Of a stretch of DNA of 59,734 nt, positions 43,869-53,424 are shown one piece after another. The position numbers and the translations under genes were made by a program. Origin of the DNA: Candidatus Gastranaerophilales bacterium (lineage in GTDB: Bacteria > Cyanobacteriota > Vampirovibrionia > Gastranaerophilales > Gastranaerophilaceae). The stretch is from positions 1-59,734 of the forward strand of contig CAJULR010000044.1 of the NCBI GenBank assembly GCA_910587375.1, given 5' to 3'. The first letter of the stretch is position 1; every line of letters begins with the position of its first letter. The notes beneath the pieces are model-generated. The model was not told the DNA's origin. It did no database searches and saw nothing but the letters and a program-made list of their open reading frames with translations.

Positions 43869-44567
43869 ATGAAAAAGTTTTTTTCCTTATTTTTATTTAT
43901 TTTTAGTCTGTTCTTTGCGCCCATACAGGCTGCCTTAGCAGATTTTGCCCCCTCGTATACAAGTTTTCTTCCATCTTATACAAATTCAATCAATCATTTT
44001 GGAATAGGCGCAGCAAGGGTGACAAATTTTGTTGAAATTTATGAAAAGCCGGATTTAAAATCAAACGTAATTGAAAGGCTATATTGGAATAACATTGGAA
44101 ACTTTATATCTTCAAACAAAGATAAAACTTCAAAACCATCTGACATCTTTCTTATTTATTCACCACAGGAAAACCAGGTGTTTTTAAGCGTGGAAGACGA
44201 AGATGAAGACTGGATAAAAATTTGTTACAACCAAAAGAAATTAAAATTTGGCTGGGTTAAAAAAGAAAACGGTAAACACGGCGCAAAATTTTATTCATAC
44301 AAAGATTTATTCTTTGAATATGGTAAAAAATATGGAATTTACACGTTTAGAAACCTGCCCCAAACCAAAAAAACGCTGCATTCTTCCCCAAATAAGGAAT
44401 CAAGCGTTGTGGATGATTTTGATTACCCGAAATTCATAAGCCCCTGGCTTGTTCAGGGAAATTGGATGCTTGTAAAAGTAATTACAATGGATAACAAAAC
44501 AAAAACAGGCTGGTTTAACTGGCGTTCAGACGAAGGCCGCCTTTTTGGCCTTGTAAATGTAAAATAA
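43869..44567 (+). CDS. Exported SH3-like domain protein
   Basis: A 232-residue protein with a signal peptide (MKKFFSLFLFIFSLFFAPIQ, cleavage near ALA-D). The mature part shows two beta-rich blocks with SH3b-like patterns (RVTNFVEIYEKPDLKSNVIE; later LHSSPNKESSVVDDF and WMLVKVITMDNKTKTGWFNW). SH3b domains often bind peptidoglycan peptides. No catalytic domain is attached. I prefer ATG 43869 to an upstream in-frame ATG (43821), because the signal peptide begins there. It ends in a bidirectional terminator. Confidence 0.72.
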   Translation: MKKFFSLFLFIFSLFFAPIQAALADFAPSYTSFLPSYTNSINHFGIGAARVTNFVEIYEKPDLKSNVIERLYWNNIGNFISSNKDKTSKPSDIFLIYSPQENQVFLSVEDEDEDWIKICYNQKKLKFGWVKKENGKHGAKFYSYKDLFFEYGKKYGIYTFRNLPQTKKTLHSSPNKESSVVDDFDYPKFISPWLVQGNWMLVKVITMDNKTKTGWFNWRSDEGRLFGLVNVK

Positions 44568-44601
44568 AAAGAGCCTCCGCTTTTAAACATTGGCTCTTTT
44601 T
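44566..44601. terminator. Bidirectional terminator between the SH3 gene and the glucan operon
   Basis: AAAAAGAGCC / GGCTCTTTTT, a 10-bp perfect stem with a 16-nt loop, lies between converging genes. It overlaps the stop codon of the SH3-like gene and stands 18 nt beyond the GH13 gene at 44619. Confidence 0.85.
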
Positions 44602-44618
44602 GATTTGTCTTTTAAAAA

Positions 44619-47600
44619 CTATTTAACCTTATAAAATGCGTTTGAAACATCATCAAGTGCAATTTTAACGGAACCATCCGTGATTGCTTCATAAGAATTG
44701 CTGAATGAAGCATTTATGAGCCTTGCAGGGTATAATTTTCCGTCTTGAACAATATATGTTTCTTTGGATGGAACATATTTGCCATTTTTATATTCCATTT
44801 TTTTGTATAAATCGCCATTTTTGCCGGCATACGTTTTCACGCCTTCGTTTGTACGCTGTGGGTCAATGCAGCCAAGGTTGATAAAATCAGCCTTATCTAC
44901 GACATTTTTCAAAGGTGCCATAGCACTCTTTTTTCGCATAGAAGATTCTTGGCTGTTCATACCTTCTTTTTTCATTCTTTCGCTTGAAAAAACAACAAGT
45001 ACTTCTGAACCTTTGTCGTTATATTTATAAAGAGCACCGCGTTTTTTATCTTCCTGTGGAACAAGCAAGGGTGTACCATCTGCAAGGGCTGAAAGTTCGC
45101 GGCTTTTGTGAACTTTTGCAGCAGCTGACACCTGCTTATACATCTCTTTAACAGACTCTTTGCCTGAATTTGCCCCAAGCCATTCGTGGTGAACAAGGTT
45201 TCTTATTGCAAGCATAATGTTCTTTGTCGGAGTTTCATAGCCTGAATGTGCCATTTCATCGCCCGCAAAAAGCGTCGGCACACCAACGGTAAACATCATC
45301 ATTTTATACATTGAAGCAAGCTTATCCATGCCGGGTTTTAATTCGTCAAATGCTTTATCCAAAAGTTCCTGTTCTTTTTTGGAAAGCTTTTTATCTTCAG
45401 GCTTTTTATTGGACAAACTCCAGCTTGCGCCGTTTTCCTGCGCGATATATCTTGCCTGTTGAATAACATCTTTCATTGTTATATCAAACGGAGAAAAACC
45501 AAAAGCACGCGACCTTTGCATATCAGGCACATTATCAAGGAATTTGCCCATTGTTAAATCTGCAATTGCCTTTTTGATTATCTGCATTTCAGATGAATTT
45601 GGCGCAATTCCAAGCTGCCCTGCACCTTTTTCAAAAATTTCAAGATATTTCTGCCCAACAGCAACGCCCATGGAGCTCATATGATCATAATCATCACTTC
45701 CCGTTACATTGTGCGCTGCAATTCTTGCTTCAGGTGTCTTTAAATCGCTCAAGAACAATTCCATATCCAAAGAAACACAGTGGAACGGCCTTGGCTTATC
45801 GTGGTTATTTACAAAGATATGGTTATGGTTGATAAACTGGGGTGAAGCAGATCTAAAGAAATCTGCAAGTCCTTTGTTTGTAATGCCATCTCCATACATA
45901 ACCCAATCGGTGTTATACAGCCTGCCGTAGTAATTTCCTTCATCATTAGGCTGCCAGTTCGTTGTACCATGTTCATAATTTTGGCCGTAGAATTCAGGGA
46001 AAAGGCCAAAGAACACAGAATAGTTACTTCCTGTCGTAGCGCCTGTTTTATCATACAGCATTCTTTCTGCTATATCAGGATTTATATATTTTCCAAAGTC
46101 TTTTTTAACTTCTTCAGGAGTTTTCTTTTTATATTTTTGGTTATAGAAACTCCAAAGGTCTGTAACCTCTGCAATAACGTATGCCCCCGGGTTTTCTTCA
46201 CGAATATTTTTAATAAATCCGCCCCAAAAATCAATAACGCCATCCCAGCAATCTTCAAATGTAATATGCGGGTTCAAAGCGCGTCTTTGATCAAGGTCTG
46301 CAACGTCTTTTGCAGCGTCAAAACGCCAGTTCAAGCCGGAGCCTGTTCTGTCGATAACAGCCTTTGCGGTAATAATTCCTGCCATATCAATGTTTTTAAA
46401 CCTTGCGTATAAAGAATCAACAAGCTCTTTATTATCTTCTGCCGCAACTCTGTCAAAGCCTTTTTTCAATTTGGCAAGAACTTCTTTAGCTTCATTTTCA
46501 GGGCCGGGCGCGTTAATTGAAAGGCTTGCCACCCCTTTATATTTTAAATCTGAATCATAATGCGGGGTTCCGTCTTTATCAAAAGTAACTTCAACTTCAG
46601 GGAATAAGCCCTTAACGGCACCATATTTCATAATATCTACAGACACAATATCTGCTACAGCTTTACCGTAATCGGTAAGTCTTGCAACATTTTTATCTTC
46701 AAAAAGCTTTTTGTCTGCAGGCATTTTAGAATCCAATTTATCCAAAATTGAAACCAAATAATTTTGCATATTGTCTTCATATAAATTCTTAACACCATCC
46801 GGCGCAAGCTTTAAAAGTTCTGCTTTTGAAAGGGTTTCATCCGCATTTGAATCTTTTGGCCTTGGAGTTATGTATTCTGTAGATAAAACAGCAGTTAAAT
46901 CCGGCGCAAATTCAATGCTTTCAAGCGGAAAACCGGCAACAGCGTTTGTTAAAACACTTTCTGTTGTTTTTTTAGAAAGTTCATTTTCAAACACACTGTT
47001 AAAAGTGCCCGCTTTTGCTTTTTCATAGATATTATCAAGCTCTGCATATTTAACATCATAGTTGTCACTTATGTTTTTAAACGCAGCATTTTCATTTACA
47101 CCAACATTTCTTGCAATATGCTCCATCAAAGAATCATTGGTAACTTTTGTCCAATATGTTGCAATATTGTAGAAATAGTTTTTAACCTGTTTGTTGCCTT
47201 TAATGTCTTCTTTTGTGCCTTTTGGATTTGAAATGTTCATTTTTATAAGGTCAACATTACCATCCCAGGTTGTAGCACTTCCCGATTGAGCCTTTGTTGT
47301 AACAGAATAGTTATCAAACTGGAAGAATGAGTCATACCCTTTTCTTACACTTCCGTCTTTTGAAATATATCCTGTTTGGTTTAATTCCTGCAAGGTTGCG
47401 CCTTTTGTTTTAAACCTGTTGTCATTGGGGTCAACTTCAAAATAGAAAGGTTGAACAGAATCCTGGTGCTCTGTCACATCATAATGGTTTTCAGGAGTTC
47501 CTGTTTTGCCATAGTTTGTAATCAGGTTTTGAAGGTCATCACCTTGCGCCCCTGCGAGCCTTTTATCATAAAATTGAATATAGGTCGGTTTTTTCGGGTC

Positions 47601-48686
47601 GTAATTTGGGTTTGCTTTGGTTTTTCCAAGCCTGTCGCCAGGGTTTGCCTCAACATATTTAGGGTTTACAACCTTAAATGCAATATTTTCTTTTAAAAGC
47701 TCCGCCCTTTTATAATCGGAAGAATTTTTGTCGCTTGTTTTTGTCACAATAGAATCAGGCAAAACACCAAGCTTTATATGGGCATTTGGCGCGTCCGTCG
47801 TATCCATTTTAAACCAATTGTAAAAAGGAGATTGTTTACCCCATTTTAAAACGTGCTGAACTTGCGGCCCCTCAAAACTTTGAGATGTGAACGCACCGTC
47901 TGCAACGTATGTTTTACCATGGTCAAACATTGTATTTTGCAATTCTTTAAAGTCTTCAAAAGTGCCTTTGTTTGAAGCAATTTGGAACGGGTTCATTGTC
48001 CAGTAACCGTGGGAACTTATATCATCGGCGCCAAAAAGCGGCGTAGAAATTATCATTTCATACGGCTCAAGTTCGCTATTTTTTTCATTCAGTTTTTCAA
48101 TAATACCCTGAATATTTCCGCCAGCTTTGTTAAAATGGTTTCTTACAAAATCTTCATCGGCATTTTTTGCATTATAAGAATCCGGGAAAATATGGTACAT
48201 TGGGCCTGATTTGTTTACAAAACCTTGTCTTTTTGAAAAATATGAAAACTTTTCATCCCCATTGGTCGCAACATTTCCGGAATCAAGCAAATAGCCTTCT
48301 CTTGAAGTTTCAATGTTTTTTGTTTGTTTTAACTTTTCATTATTGATAAGGACAAATCTGTAACCCACCATATCTGTATTTGGCAGGTTCATATCCTTTG
48401 AATCCATATCATAAGAGCCGTATTTTAATACGGACATTGAATTTCTGATTAAAACAGGTTTTCCGTTTGCAACAAGATTACCTGTGTTTTGGCCGTTCTC
48501 GTCTTTACCGTCTTTAACCGGCACTAATTCAAGGGCCACAGAATATTTTTTGTTATCGTAAGGAGGAGCAAAAAACCTGAATTTTTGCGCACCTGTTTCT
48601 TTTACAATGCTCTTTTGCCCGGTAAATGATACTTGTTGGTTTCCCGTATCTGCGCCTTGCGCTTTTTTTAATGAAAATGAATCCAC
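44619..48686 (-). CDS. Large GH13-family alpha-glucan enzyme with N-terminal SFTG motif
   Basis: A 1355-residue protein with the GH13 (alpha-amylase) catalytic motifs: region II LNWRFDAAKDV (nucleophile D790), region III IAEVTDLW (acid/base E840) and region IV VNNHDKPRP (D963). Region I is changed (YVADGAFTSQS rather than DxVxNH). About 200 residues at the N-terminus are beta-rich and could be a carbohydrate-binding or N-domain. A C-terminal beta domain follows the barrel. There is no signal peptide, so it is probably cytoplasmic. VSFTGQK occurs at residues 20-26. The start is GTG 48686 with AAGGGG 7 nt upstream. It is far longer than a usual amylase; the exact reaction (hydrolase, branching or transferase) cannot be read. 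Confidence 0.85.
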   Translation of the reverse strand: MDSFSLKKAQGADTGNQQVSFTGQKSIVKETGAQKFRFFAPPYDNKKYSVALELVPVKDGKDENGQNTGNLVANGKPVLIRNSMSVLKYGSYDMDSKDMNLPNTDMVGYRFVLINNEKLKQTKNIETSREGYLLDSGNVATNGDEKFSYFSKRQGFVNKSGPMYHIFPDSYNAKNADEDFVRNHFNKAGGNIQGIIEKLNEKNSELEPYEMIISTPLFGADDISSHGYWTMNPFQIASNKGTFEDFKELQNTMFDHGKTYVADGAFTSQSFEGPQVQHVLKWGKQSPFYNWFKMDTTDAPNAHIKLGVLPDSIVTKTSDKNSSDYKRAELLKENIAFKVVNPKYVEANPGDRLGKTKANPNYDPKKPTYIQFYDKRLAGAQGDDLQNLITNYGKTGTPENHYDVTEHQDSVQPFYFEVDPNDNRFKTKGATLQELNQTGYISKDGSVRKGYDSFFQFDNYSVTTKAQSGSATTWDGNVDLIKMNISNPKGTKEDIKGNKQVKNYFYNIATYWTKVTNDSLMEHIARNVGVNENAAFKNISDNYDVKYAELDNIYEKAKAGTFNSVFENELSKKTTESVLTNAVAGFPLESIEFAPDLTAVLSTEYITPRPKDSNADETLSKAELLKLAPDGVKNLYEDNMQNYLVSILDKLDSKMPADKKLFEDKNVARLTDYGKAVADIVSVDIMKYGAVKGLFPEVEVTFDKDGTPHYDSDLKYKGVASLSINAPGPENEAKEVLAKLKKGFDRVAAEDNKELVDSLYARFKNIDMAGIITAKAVIDRTGSGLNWRFDAAKDVADLDQRRALNPHITFEDCWDGVIDFWGGFIKNIREENPGAYVIAEVTDLWSFYNQKYKKKTPEEVKKDFGKYINPDIAERMLYDKTGATTGSNYSVFFGLFPEFYGQNYEHGTTNWQPNDEGNYYGRLYNTDWVMYGDGITNKGLADFFRSASPQFINHNHIFVNNHDKPRPFHCVSLDMELFLSDLKTPEARIAAHNVTGSDDYDHMSSMGVAVGQKYLEIFEKGAGQLGIAPNSSEMQIIKKAIADLTMGKFLDNVPDMQRSRAFGFSPFDITMKDVIQQARYIAQENGASWSLSNKKPEDKKLSKKEQELLDKAFDELKPGMDKLASMYKMMMFTVGVPTLFAGDEMAHSGYETPTKNIMLAIRNLVHHEWLGANSGKESVKEMYKQVSAAAKVHKSRELSALADGTPLLVPQEDKKRGALYKYNDKGSEVLVVFSSERMKKEGMNSQESSMRKKSAMAPLKNVVDKADFINLGCIDPQRTNEGVKTYAGKNGDLYKKMEYKNGKYVPSKETYIVQDGKLYPARLINASFSNSYEAITDGSVKIALDDVSNAFYKVK

Positions 48687-48791
48687 AAATATTCCCCTTA
48701 CGCTTATTATCTATACTATTATTATACCAATATAAAACACATAAATATCAAAAATTGCTAACTTCAAGCCCCGATTTTAAAGGTTCTTAAC

Positions 48792-50690
48792 CTATGCTAC
48801 AGGGTATTGCACCCCCTCAAGAGGAGCAGCCGGGGCTATATTTTGCATATAAACGGATTTTGCCCCTGTTTCAATATCAGGTGTATCAATTTCAAAAACA
48901 TGTGCTCTTGCAGGTGCAAGGTCAACAATCAGCTTATTGTCTTCCGTTTGGAACTGGCTCTTGCCTGAATATGCAGGAAGCAGATTGTTTAACACTTGGT
49001 TCTTTTTAAAACTGTTTATATTGATTTCTGCGGATTTTCTGAAGTTTACGTTTCTGTTTGCAACAAACAAAAGTGTTTTGCCGTTTAAATGTCTTGCATA
49101 AGCAATAACTTCAGGGTTTCCGGTTTCAAGTTCAACTATGCTGCCCTTGTTAATAACATCTTTATACGGGCCGCTTTTCAAGGCATTTGCAGCAGAGATA
49201 AACTGGCCAATTTCAGGATGGTTTCCACCTGGTTTTCTTGATTTATTAAAGATATCAATTCTTCCTTTGTGAACCGTGCAATCGTTTGTATCTGTCTGCG
49301 TTTCTGGGTTTTTAGTCCCTTCGTATGGATAGAGATAAAAATCACCTGTTTGAACACCGTCAACAAAATACGGATTTACCTGCGGCAAAGTTGCCTGCAA
49401 GGCAGTTGTAAGCATTACCCAAGGCGCCCCGCCGTAGAACATAGGGCTTTGGTCATCGTGGGTTGAGAATGAACCGATTAAGCTTCTTGGCCCATCTGTC
49501 ATTCTGTTTGACATATCGATGTTTTCTTTTACATAGTTAAATAAATCATCAGCCTTTGTCCACTGGTTAAAGATATGATATTGGCCATAATATGTGTCAA
49601 AGCCTGCTTTGAGCGAATCTTCAGGCCTGTCATATGGCATATTAACTTGCGGAGAAGCGTCTTCATATGTATATGTTTCTGCAAGCCAGCCAAAATCAGG
49701 GTCTTTAGTCCTTGAATAAGGAATTATAACGTTCCAAAATTCAACCGGCTTCGCCCTTGCAACGTCGGCCCTAATGCCGTCCATACCAAGGTCTACGCAC
49801 ATATCAACATATTTCTTATGAAGTTCAAGTAAATCTTTATTTAAAATTCGTTTATCTTCGTTTTCCCATGGGTCAAACATCCTGATATCCTGCCAGCCGC
49901 CAGGGGTTTTATCTGTCACGCCGTCTTTTTCTTTTGCCATAAGTTCAGGGTGTCTTTCCGCAAAACTTACAGAGGCGCAGGATGGCAAGTCAAGCATACA
50001 GGCAATTTGTCGCTTATGACATTCATCTATAAAATACTGACACTGTGCAAATACAACCTCAGGGTCGTTTTTGTCCATTTTAACAAGGTTTTTACCTGTT
50101 CTTTGCTTATAAATTACCTCAATTTTTTGCCTTACATCAAGAGGCGGGTTTTCATCTACAAGTTCAGGGTCCAAAGTTAAGAAATCATCAGGAGAATATA
50201 GAGAACCAGCTGTACCCATAGCATGTGTTTTCCCGGTTGGGTGAATAGGAAGAATATGAAGGGTGTTTATTCCCAAACTCTTATATTCATCAAGTCTGCC
50301 AACAGCGTTCACAAAGTTTCCCGGAGTTTCAGACCCTTGAATTAACCCGTTTCCGTCAACATCCTGCGCATTCATTGTCCTTGGAATAACCGCCATAATT
50401 GTTGCTTCGTTGCCGCGAAGCTGCCCCATGAGGTTATTTTTCCAATTCACACCACGCGCTTTTTCAAGCTCATCCACTCTTTTTACGGCCGTTAAATTTT
50501 GCACATGCTCGGTTTGCATAGCAGAAGGCTGCGTCAAAAGATAAGCTTTCAATAAATCACTCCCCGGAAACACGGTAAAGCTTTGTGCTTGCGCAATTGC
50601 AGGCTGTGCTTGAACCTGCGGCGCCACACCGTTTGCCTGGAGATATTTTTGAAGCATTGGGCTTTGTACATTTACATTATTTATTGACAT
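48792..50690 (-). CDS. GH13-family enzyme with EF-hand-like loop
   Basis: A 632-residue protein with GH13 motifs: region II GIRADVARA (D309), region III LAETYTYE (E338) and region IV STHDDQSP (first D412). The catalytic triad is intact, but region I lacks the usual Asn-His (LDLPSCASV), and NHD is THD. A perfect calcium loop DVDGNGLIQGSE lies at about residue 115. The first 45 residues are Gln/Ala/Pro-rich (APQVQAQPAIAQAQ). There is no signal peptide. It overlaps the upstream membrane-protein gene by 14 nt, and AGGAG precedes the ATG. The reaction could be amylase, sucrose-type phosphorylase or GlgE-like transfer; I cannot choose. Confidence 0.82.
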   Translation of the reverse strand: MSINNVNVQSPMLQKYLQANGVAPQVQAQPAIAQAQSFTVFPGSDLLKAYLLTQPSAMQTEHVQNLTAVKRVDELEKARGVNWKNNLMGQLRGNEATIMAVIPRTMNAQDVDGNGLIQGSETPGNFVNAVGRLDEYKSLGINTLHILPIHPTGKTHAMGTAGSLYSPDDFLTLDPELVDENPPLDVRQKIEVIYKQRTGKNLVKMDKNDPEVVFAQCQYFIDECHKRQIACMLDLPSCASVSFAERHPELMAKEKDGVTDKTPGGWQDIRMFDPWENEDKRILNKDLLELHKKYVDMCVDLGMDGIRADVARAKPVEFWNVIIPYSRTKDPDFGWLAETYTYEDASPQVNMPYDRPEDSLKAGFDTYYGQYHIFNQWTKADDLFNYVKENIDMSNRMTDGPRSLIGSFSTHDDQSPMFYGGAPWVMLTTALQATLPQVNPYFVDGVQTGDFYLYPYEGTKNPETQTDTNDCTVHKGRIDIFNKSRKPGGNHPEIGQFISAANALKSGPYKDVINKGSIVELETGNPEVIAYARHLNGKTLLFVANRNVNFRKSAEININSFKKNQVLNNLLPAYSGKSQFQTEDNKLIVDLAPARAHVFEIDTPDIETGAKSVYMQNIAPAAPLEGVQYPVA

Positions 50691-53424
50691 TAACAGCTCC
50701 TGAATTTAACTGTCCGTTTGGGTTTGTCTGTGAATCGTGCATATATAAATGCTTGTCGTGTTCTTTTCCGATGAACGCTTGGGCAAGAAGTGTTACACCA
50801 ACAAGTGCAACTGCAAGTGGTGCAAATATTCTCATCCAGGTTTTGGAATTGAATTTCTGACTTCCGTTTTCAAAGATTAAGTTTTTGATGGATTTGCCAA
50901 CTTTTTGGAATCTTACAGAGCAGGTTGCACCGGCAGTGTCTTCAAACACTTGTTTTAATTTGCCATCCAAAATCATGCCGGAATCCAGCGTGTTTTTCCT
51001 GTTTGCGTAATCCACCGTGCCATTTGAGCCTATTGCCATTAATGAAACTCTCATTTCATTCAATTTTTCAACAAGGCCCTTAGCATGGTTATCGGCACTT
51101 CCTGCATTTTCTTTAATTGCGCCTAAAATATCAACCGTTTTGTCGCTCATCGGCTTATTAAAGAGAATATCGTTCAATCTTGTAAAATAATCACCGTTTT
51201 GTTTAATGTTATGAGTATTTGAAAAATCATTTGGCGTGTTGTTGTATAAAATGCTTCTGCAATGTGACACAAATTCTTCAAAAGTTTCTGTTACAGGAGA
51301 TGTTGCTTGAAGTGCGTCCCATTGTGTTTTTAGCGTACCATCGCCAATTCTTCTTTCTAAATCAAGTGCTAAAATCACTCTGTTTTTGGTGGCGTCAATA
51401 CCTGGAATTGCTTCCCCTGCGTATTTTTCAATAGTCCCCAAAAGCCCTGATGTTGAGCTTTCTGCGCGGTCGGTTAAGGAAATCAAAGTTTTCATGCTTG
51501 GGTCAAAGCCTGTGCTTCCTGTGATTCCGTTTCCGTTTCTTATTAAATCAAGTTTTTCCCTGCAATTTTCAATAATACGGGAAACCATTTTGCCCCTTGT
51601 CTCATCGGTCATTACAGGAGTATTTTTAATTCTGTTTATAAGAGCTTCATATTTGGTGTCATCCGCTGCAATTTCAGCAAAAGCTTTTTGAATGTAGTCT
51701 GAAGCAAAATCAGCGTCAGACCTTAGCATTTCAAGCGTTTTCTTATCCGGTTTTAAAACATCAAACAAAGCGTCCACAATGTTAAAGTATTCTTTACCAA
51801 ATGAATTATCCATAGCTTTTATGACATCTTCCGTGCTTGATAACACAGCACCCGTGCTTTTTGCAAGGCCAAAATTAGCCTTAACTTTTTCCATAAAGCT
51901 TGGTAATTGGTCTTTTTTCGCTTGTTCTATAATATTTTTAATTGCACTGCCGTCTGAAACATCTGCAGGAACAGCTCTTAAGGTTCTAACAGAAGGAACC
52001 GCACCAAACATATCGGCTTCATCTTTTATCATCTGTTCTAAAACAGCGTCGCCACTTTTTAAGATGTCAGCAACTTCGGGCATTGTCTTGCCTTCTGCCA
52101 AAAGTTGTTCTGTTCTGATATTTTTTAAATTTTCAATAACAGAAGGTTCTAAACCGGAACCTGAACCTGCAACTTGCACCATAAGGGCTTCTTCACCCTT
52201 AAGTGCATTTAAAATGCTCTCGCCGTCATATTCAATTTCGCCTCTTTTTACTCTTGAAATTACACTTTGAATAGCGGCTTCAACTTTTGATTTATCAATA
52301 TCAATATTTGAAATTCCGTCTGCAGCAGCTTCAGGGTCTAACACCCTCATTGTAAGCATTCCGCCGTTTTCTGCAGATTTTTTCGTAAATAAATCTATAA
52401 CACTTGCAGAAACTGCCGTATCATCCATAAATGAAACAAACATTGTTTTCAAGTCTGCAGCCATTTTCGGGGTAAAATCAGGCAATTCTTTTGTTAATTT
52501 GTTTCCTTCAACAAAGCCTGAAGGGTTAAATGCCTTCGCAAGGCCATTAAAGAATGAAGAATCAACTTCACCTGTATAGCTTGAGTATTGCTTTATAATG
52601 CCTTCGGCCTCTGCACCAAAGCCTGCAGATTTTGCCCTTGAATTCACAATGTTTGAAAAATGTTCAACAGCGTCTGCGTCTGATAATTCAAAACCTACAG
52701 CAGTTTTTGCTTTGTTTAAGCCCTGGTTAATTACTGCATTATCAATATATTTTTCAATTCTGTTACAAGCAAGAGCCGTCATAACAGGAACGCCAACCCC
52801 TGCAGTCAACATATTTAAGGTTCTTCCCTGAAGGGCAATCCTTCTTTCCTGTTCTTGGGCATATTCTCTTCTAAATGCCATTTCTTTTGGAAGCCCAAGT
52901 TTGTCTGCAAGATGGTCAAGTTCCTCATTGCTTCTTAACTGTGGAACGTATTGATTATCCTGATAAAGTTCTTTTTCTCTGCCGAAAGAATCTGTGAATT
53001 TCTGGTTAATATCAACGCCAAATCTTGCTTTTATGGGGGCTGCAATAAACACTTTTTGCCACAATTGCATCATAGAGAAAAACACAGCAGCGCCTGCAAA
53101 TTCCATAACTTTTGCCCTCGGAGCAGCTTTTCTTGTGGCTAAATATGCCGCAATTCCAAGCCCGCCAAGCTTCATCCCGACATCATTTAATCTTCCTAAA
53201 GAATGGTCGTCTGCAGTACCGTCTTTTAGGGCAGTGCCAAGGTTAACCAAATCCTTACCCACATTTTTAACACCTGCAGCAGCAGATTGAATGGGGTTTC
53301 TGTGAACAAGGCTTCCTTTCGGGTCTTGCGCAGTCTTTGTGTGCGATTGATTTAAAAGACGCGTGTAAACACTTCTTTCCTGAGCCTGAATATTCAATTT
53401 GTCAGTCGGATTACCGTTAATCAT
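50677..53424 (-). CDS. Large membrane-anchored protein of unknown function
   Basis: I do not recognise this 915-residue protein. Hydrophobic stretches lie near 80-130 (LGGLGIAAYLATR; FAGAAVFFSMMQLWQKV), near 205-225 (LNMLTAGVGVPVMTALACN) and near the C-terminus (WMRIFAPLAVALVGVTLLAQ, about 865-885). Between about 230 and 860 it is a long, mostly helical, charged region. There is no cleavable signal. It overlaps both neighbours by 1 and 14 nt, so the four genes are translated as a unit. Its arrangement with two sugar enzymes suggests a scaffold or anchor. Confidence 0.8.
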   Translation of the reverse strand: MINGNPTDKLNIQAQERSVYTRLLNQSHTKTAQDPKGSLVHRNPIQSAAAGVKNVGKDLVNLGTALKDGTADDHSLGRLNDVGMKLGGLGIAAYLATRKAAPRAKVMEFAGAAVFFSMMQLWQKVFIAAPIKARFGVDINQKFTDSFGREKELYQDNQYVPQLRSNEELDHLADKLGLPKEMAFRREYAQEQERRIALQGRTLNMLTAGVGVPVMTALACNRIEKYIDNAVINQGLNKAKTAVGFELSDADAVEHFSNIVNSRAKSAGFGAEAEGIIKQYSSYTGEVDSSFFNGLAKAFNPSGFVEGNKLTKELPDFTPKMAADLKTMFVSFMDDTAVSASVIDLFTKKSAENGGMLTMRVLDPEAAADGISNIDIDKSKVEAAIQSVISRVKRGEIEYDGESILNALKGEEALMVQVAGSGSGLEPSVIENLKNIRTEQLLAEGKTMPEVADILKSGDAVLEQMIKDEADMFGAVPSVRTLRAVPADVSDGSAIKNIIEQAKKDQLPSFMEKVKANFGLAKSTGAVLSSTEDVIKAMDNSFGKEYFNIVDALFDVLKPDKKTLEMLRSDADFASDYIQKAFAEIAADDTKYEALINRIKNTPVMTDETRGKMVSRIIENCREKLDLIRNGNGITGSTGFDPSMKTLISLTDRAESSTSGLLGTIEKYAGEAIPGIDATKNRVILALDLERRIGDGTLKTQWDALQATSPVTETFEEFVSHCRSILYNNTPNDFSNTHNIKQNGDYFTRLNDILFNKPMSDKTVDILGAIKENAGSADNHAKGLVEKLNEMRVSLMAIGSNGTVDYANRKNTLDSGMILDGKLKQVFEDTAGATCSVRFQKVGKSIKNLIFENGSQKFNSKTWMRIFAPLAVALVGVTLLAQAFIGKEHDKHLYMHDSQTNPNGQLNSGAVNVNK

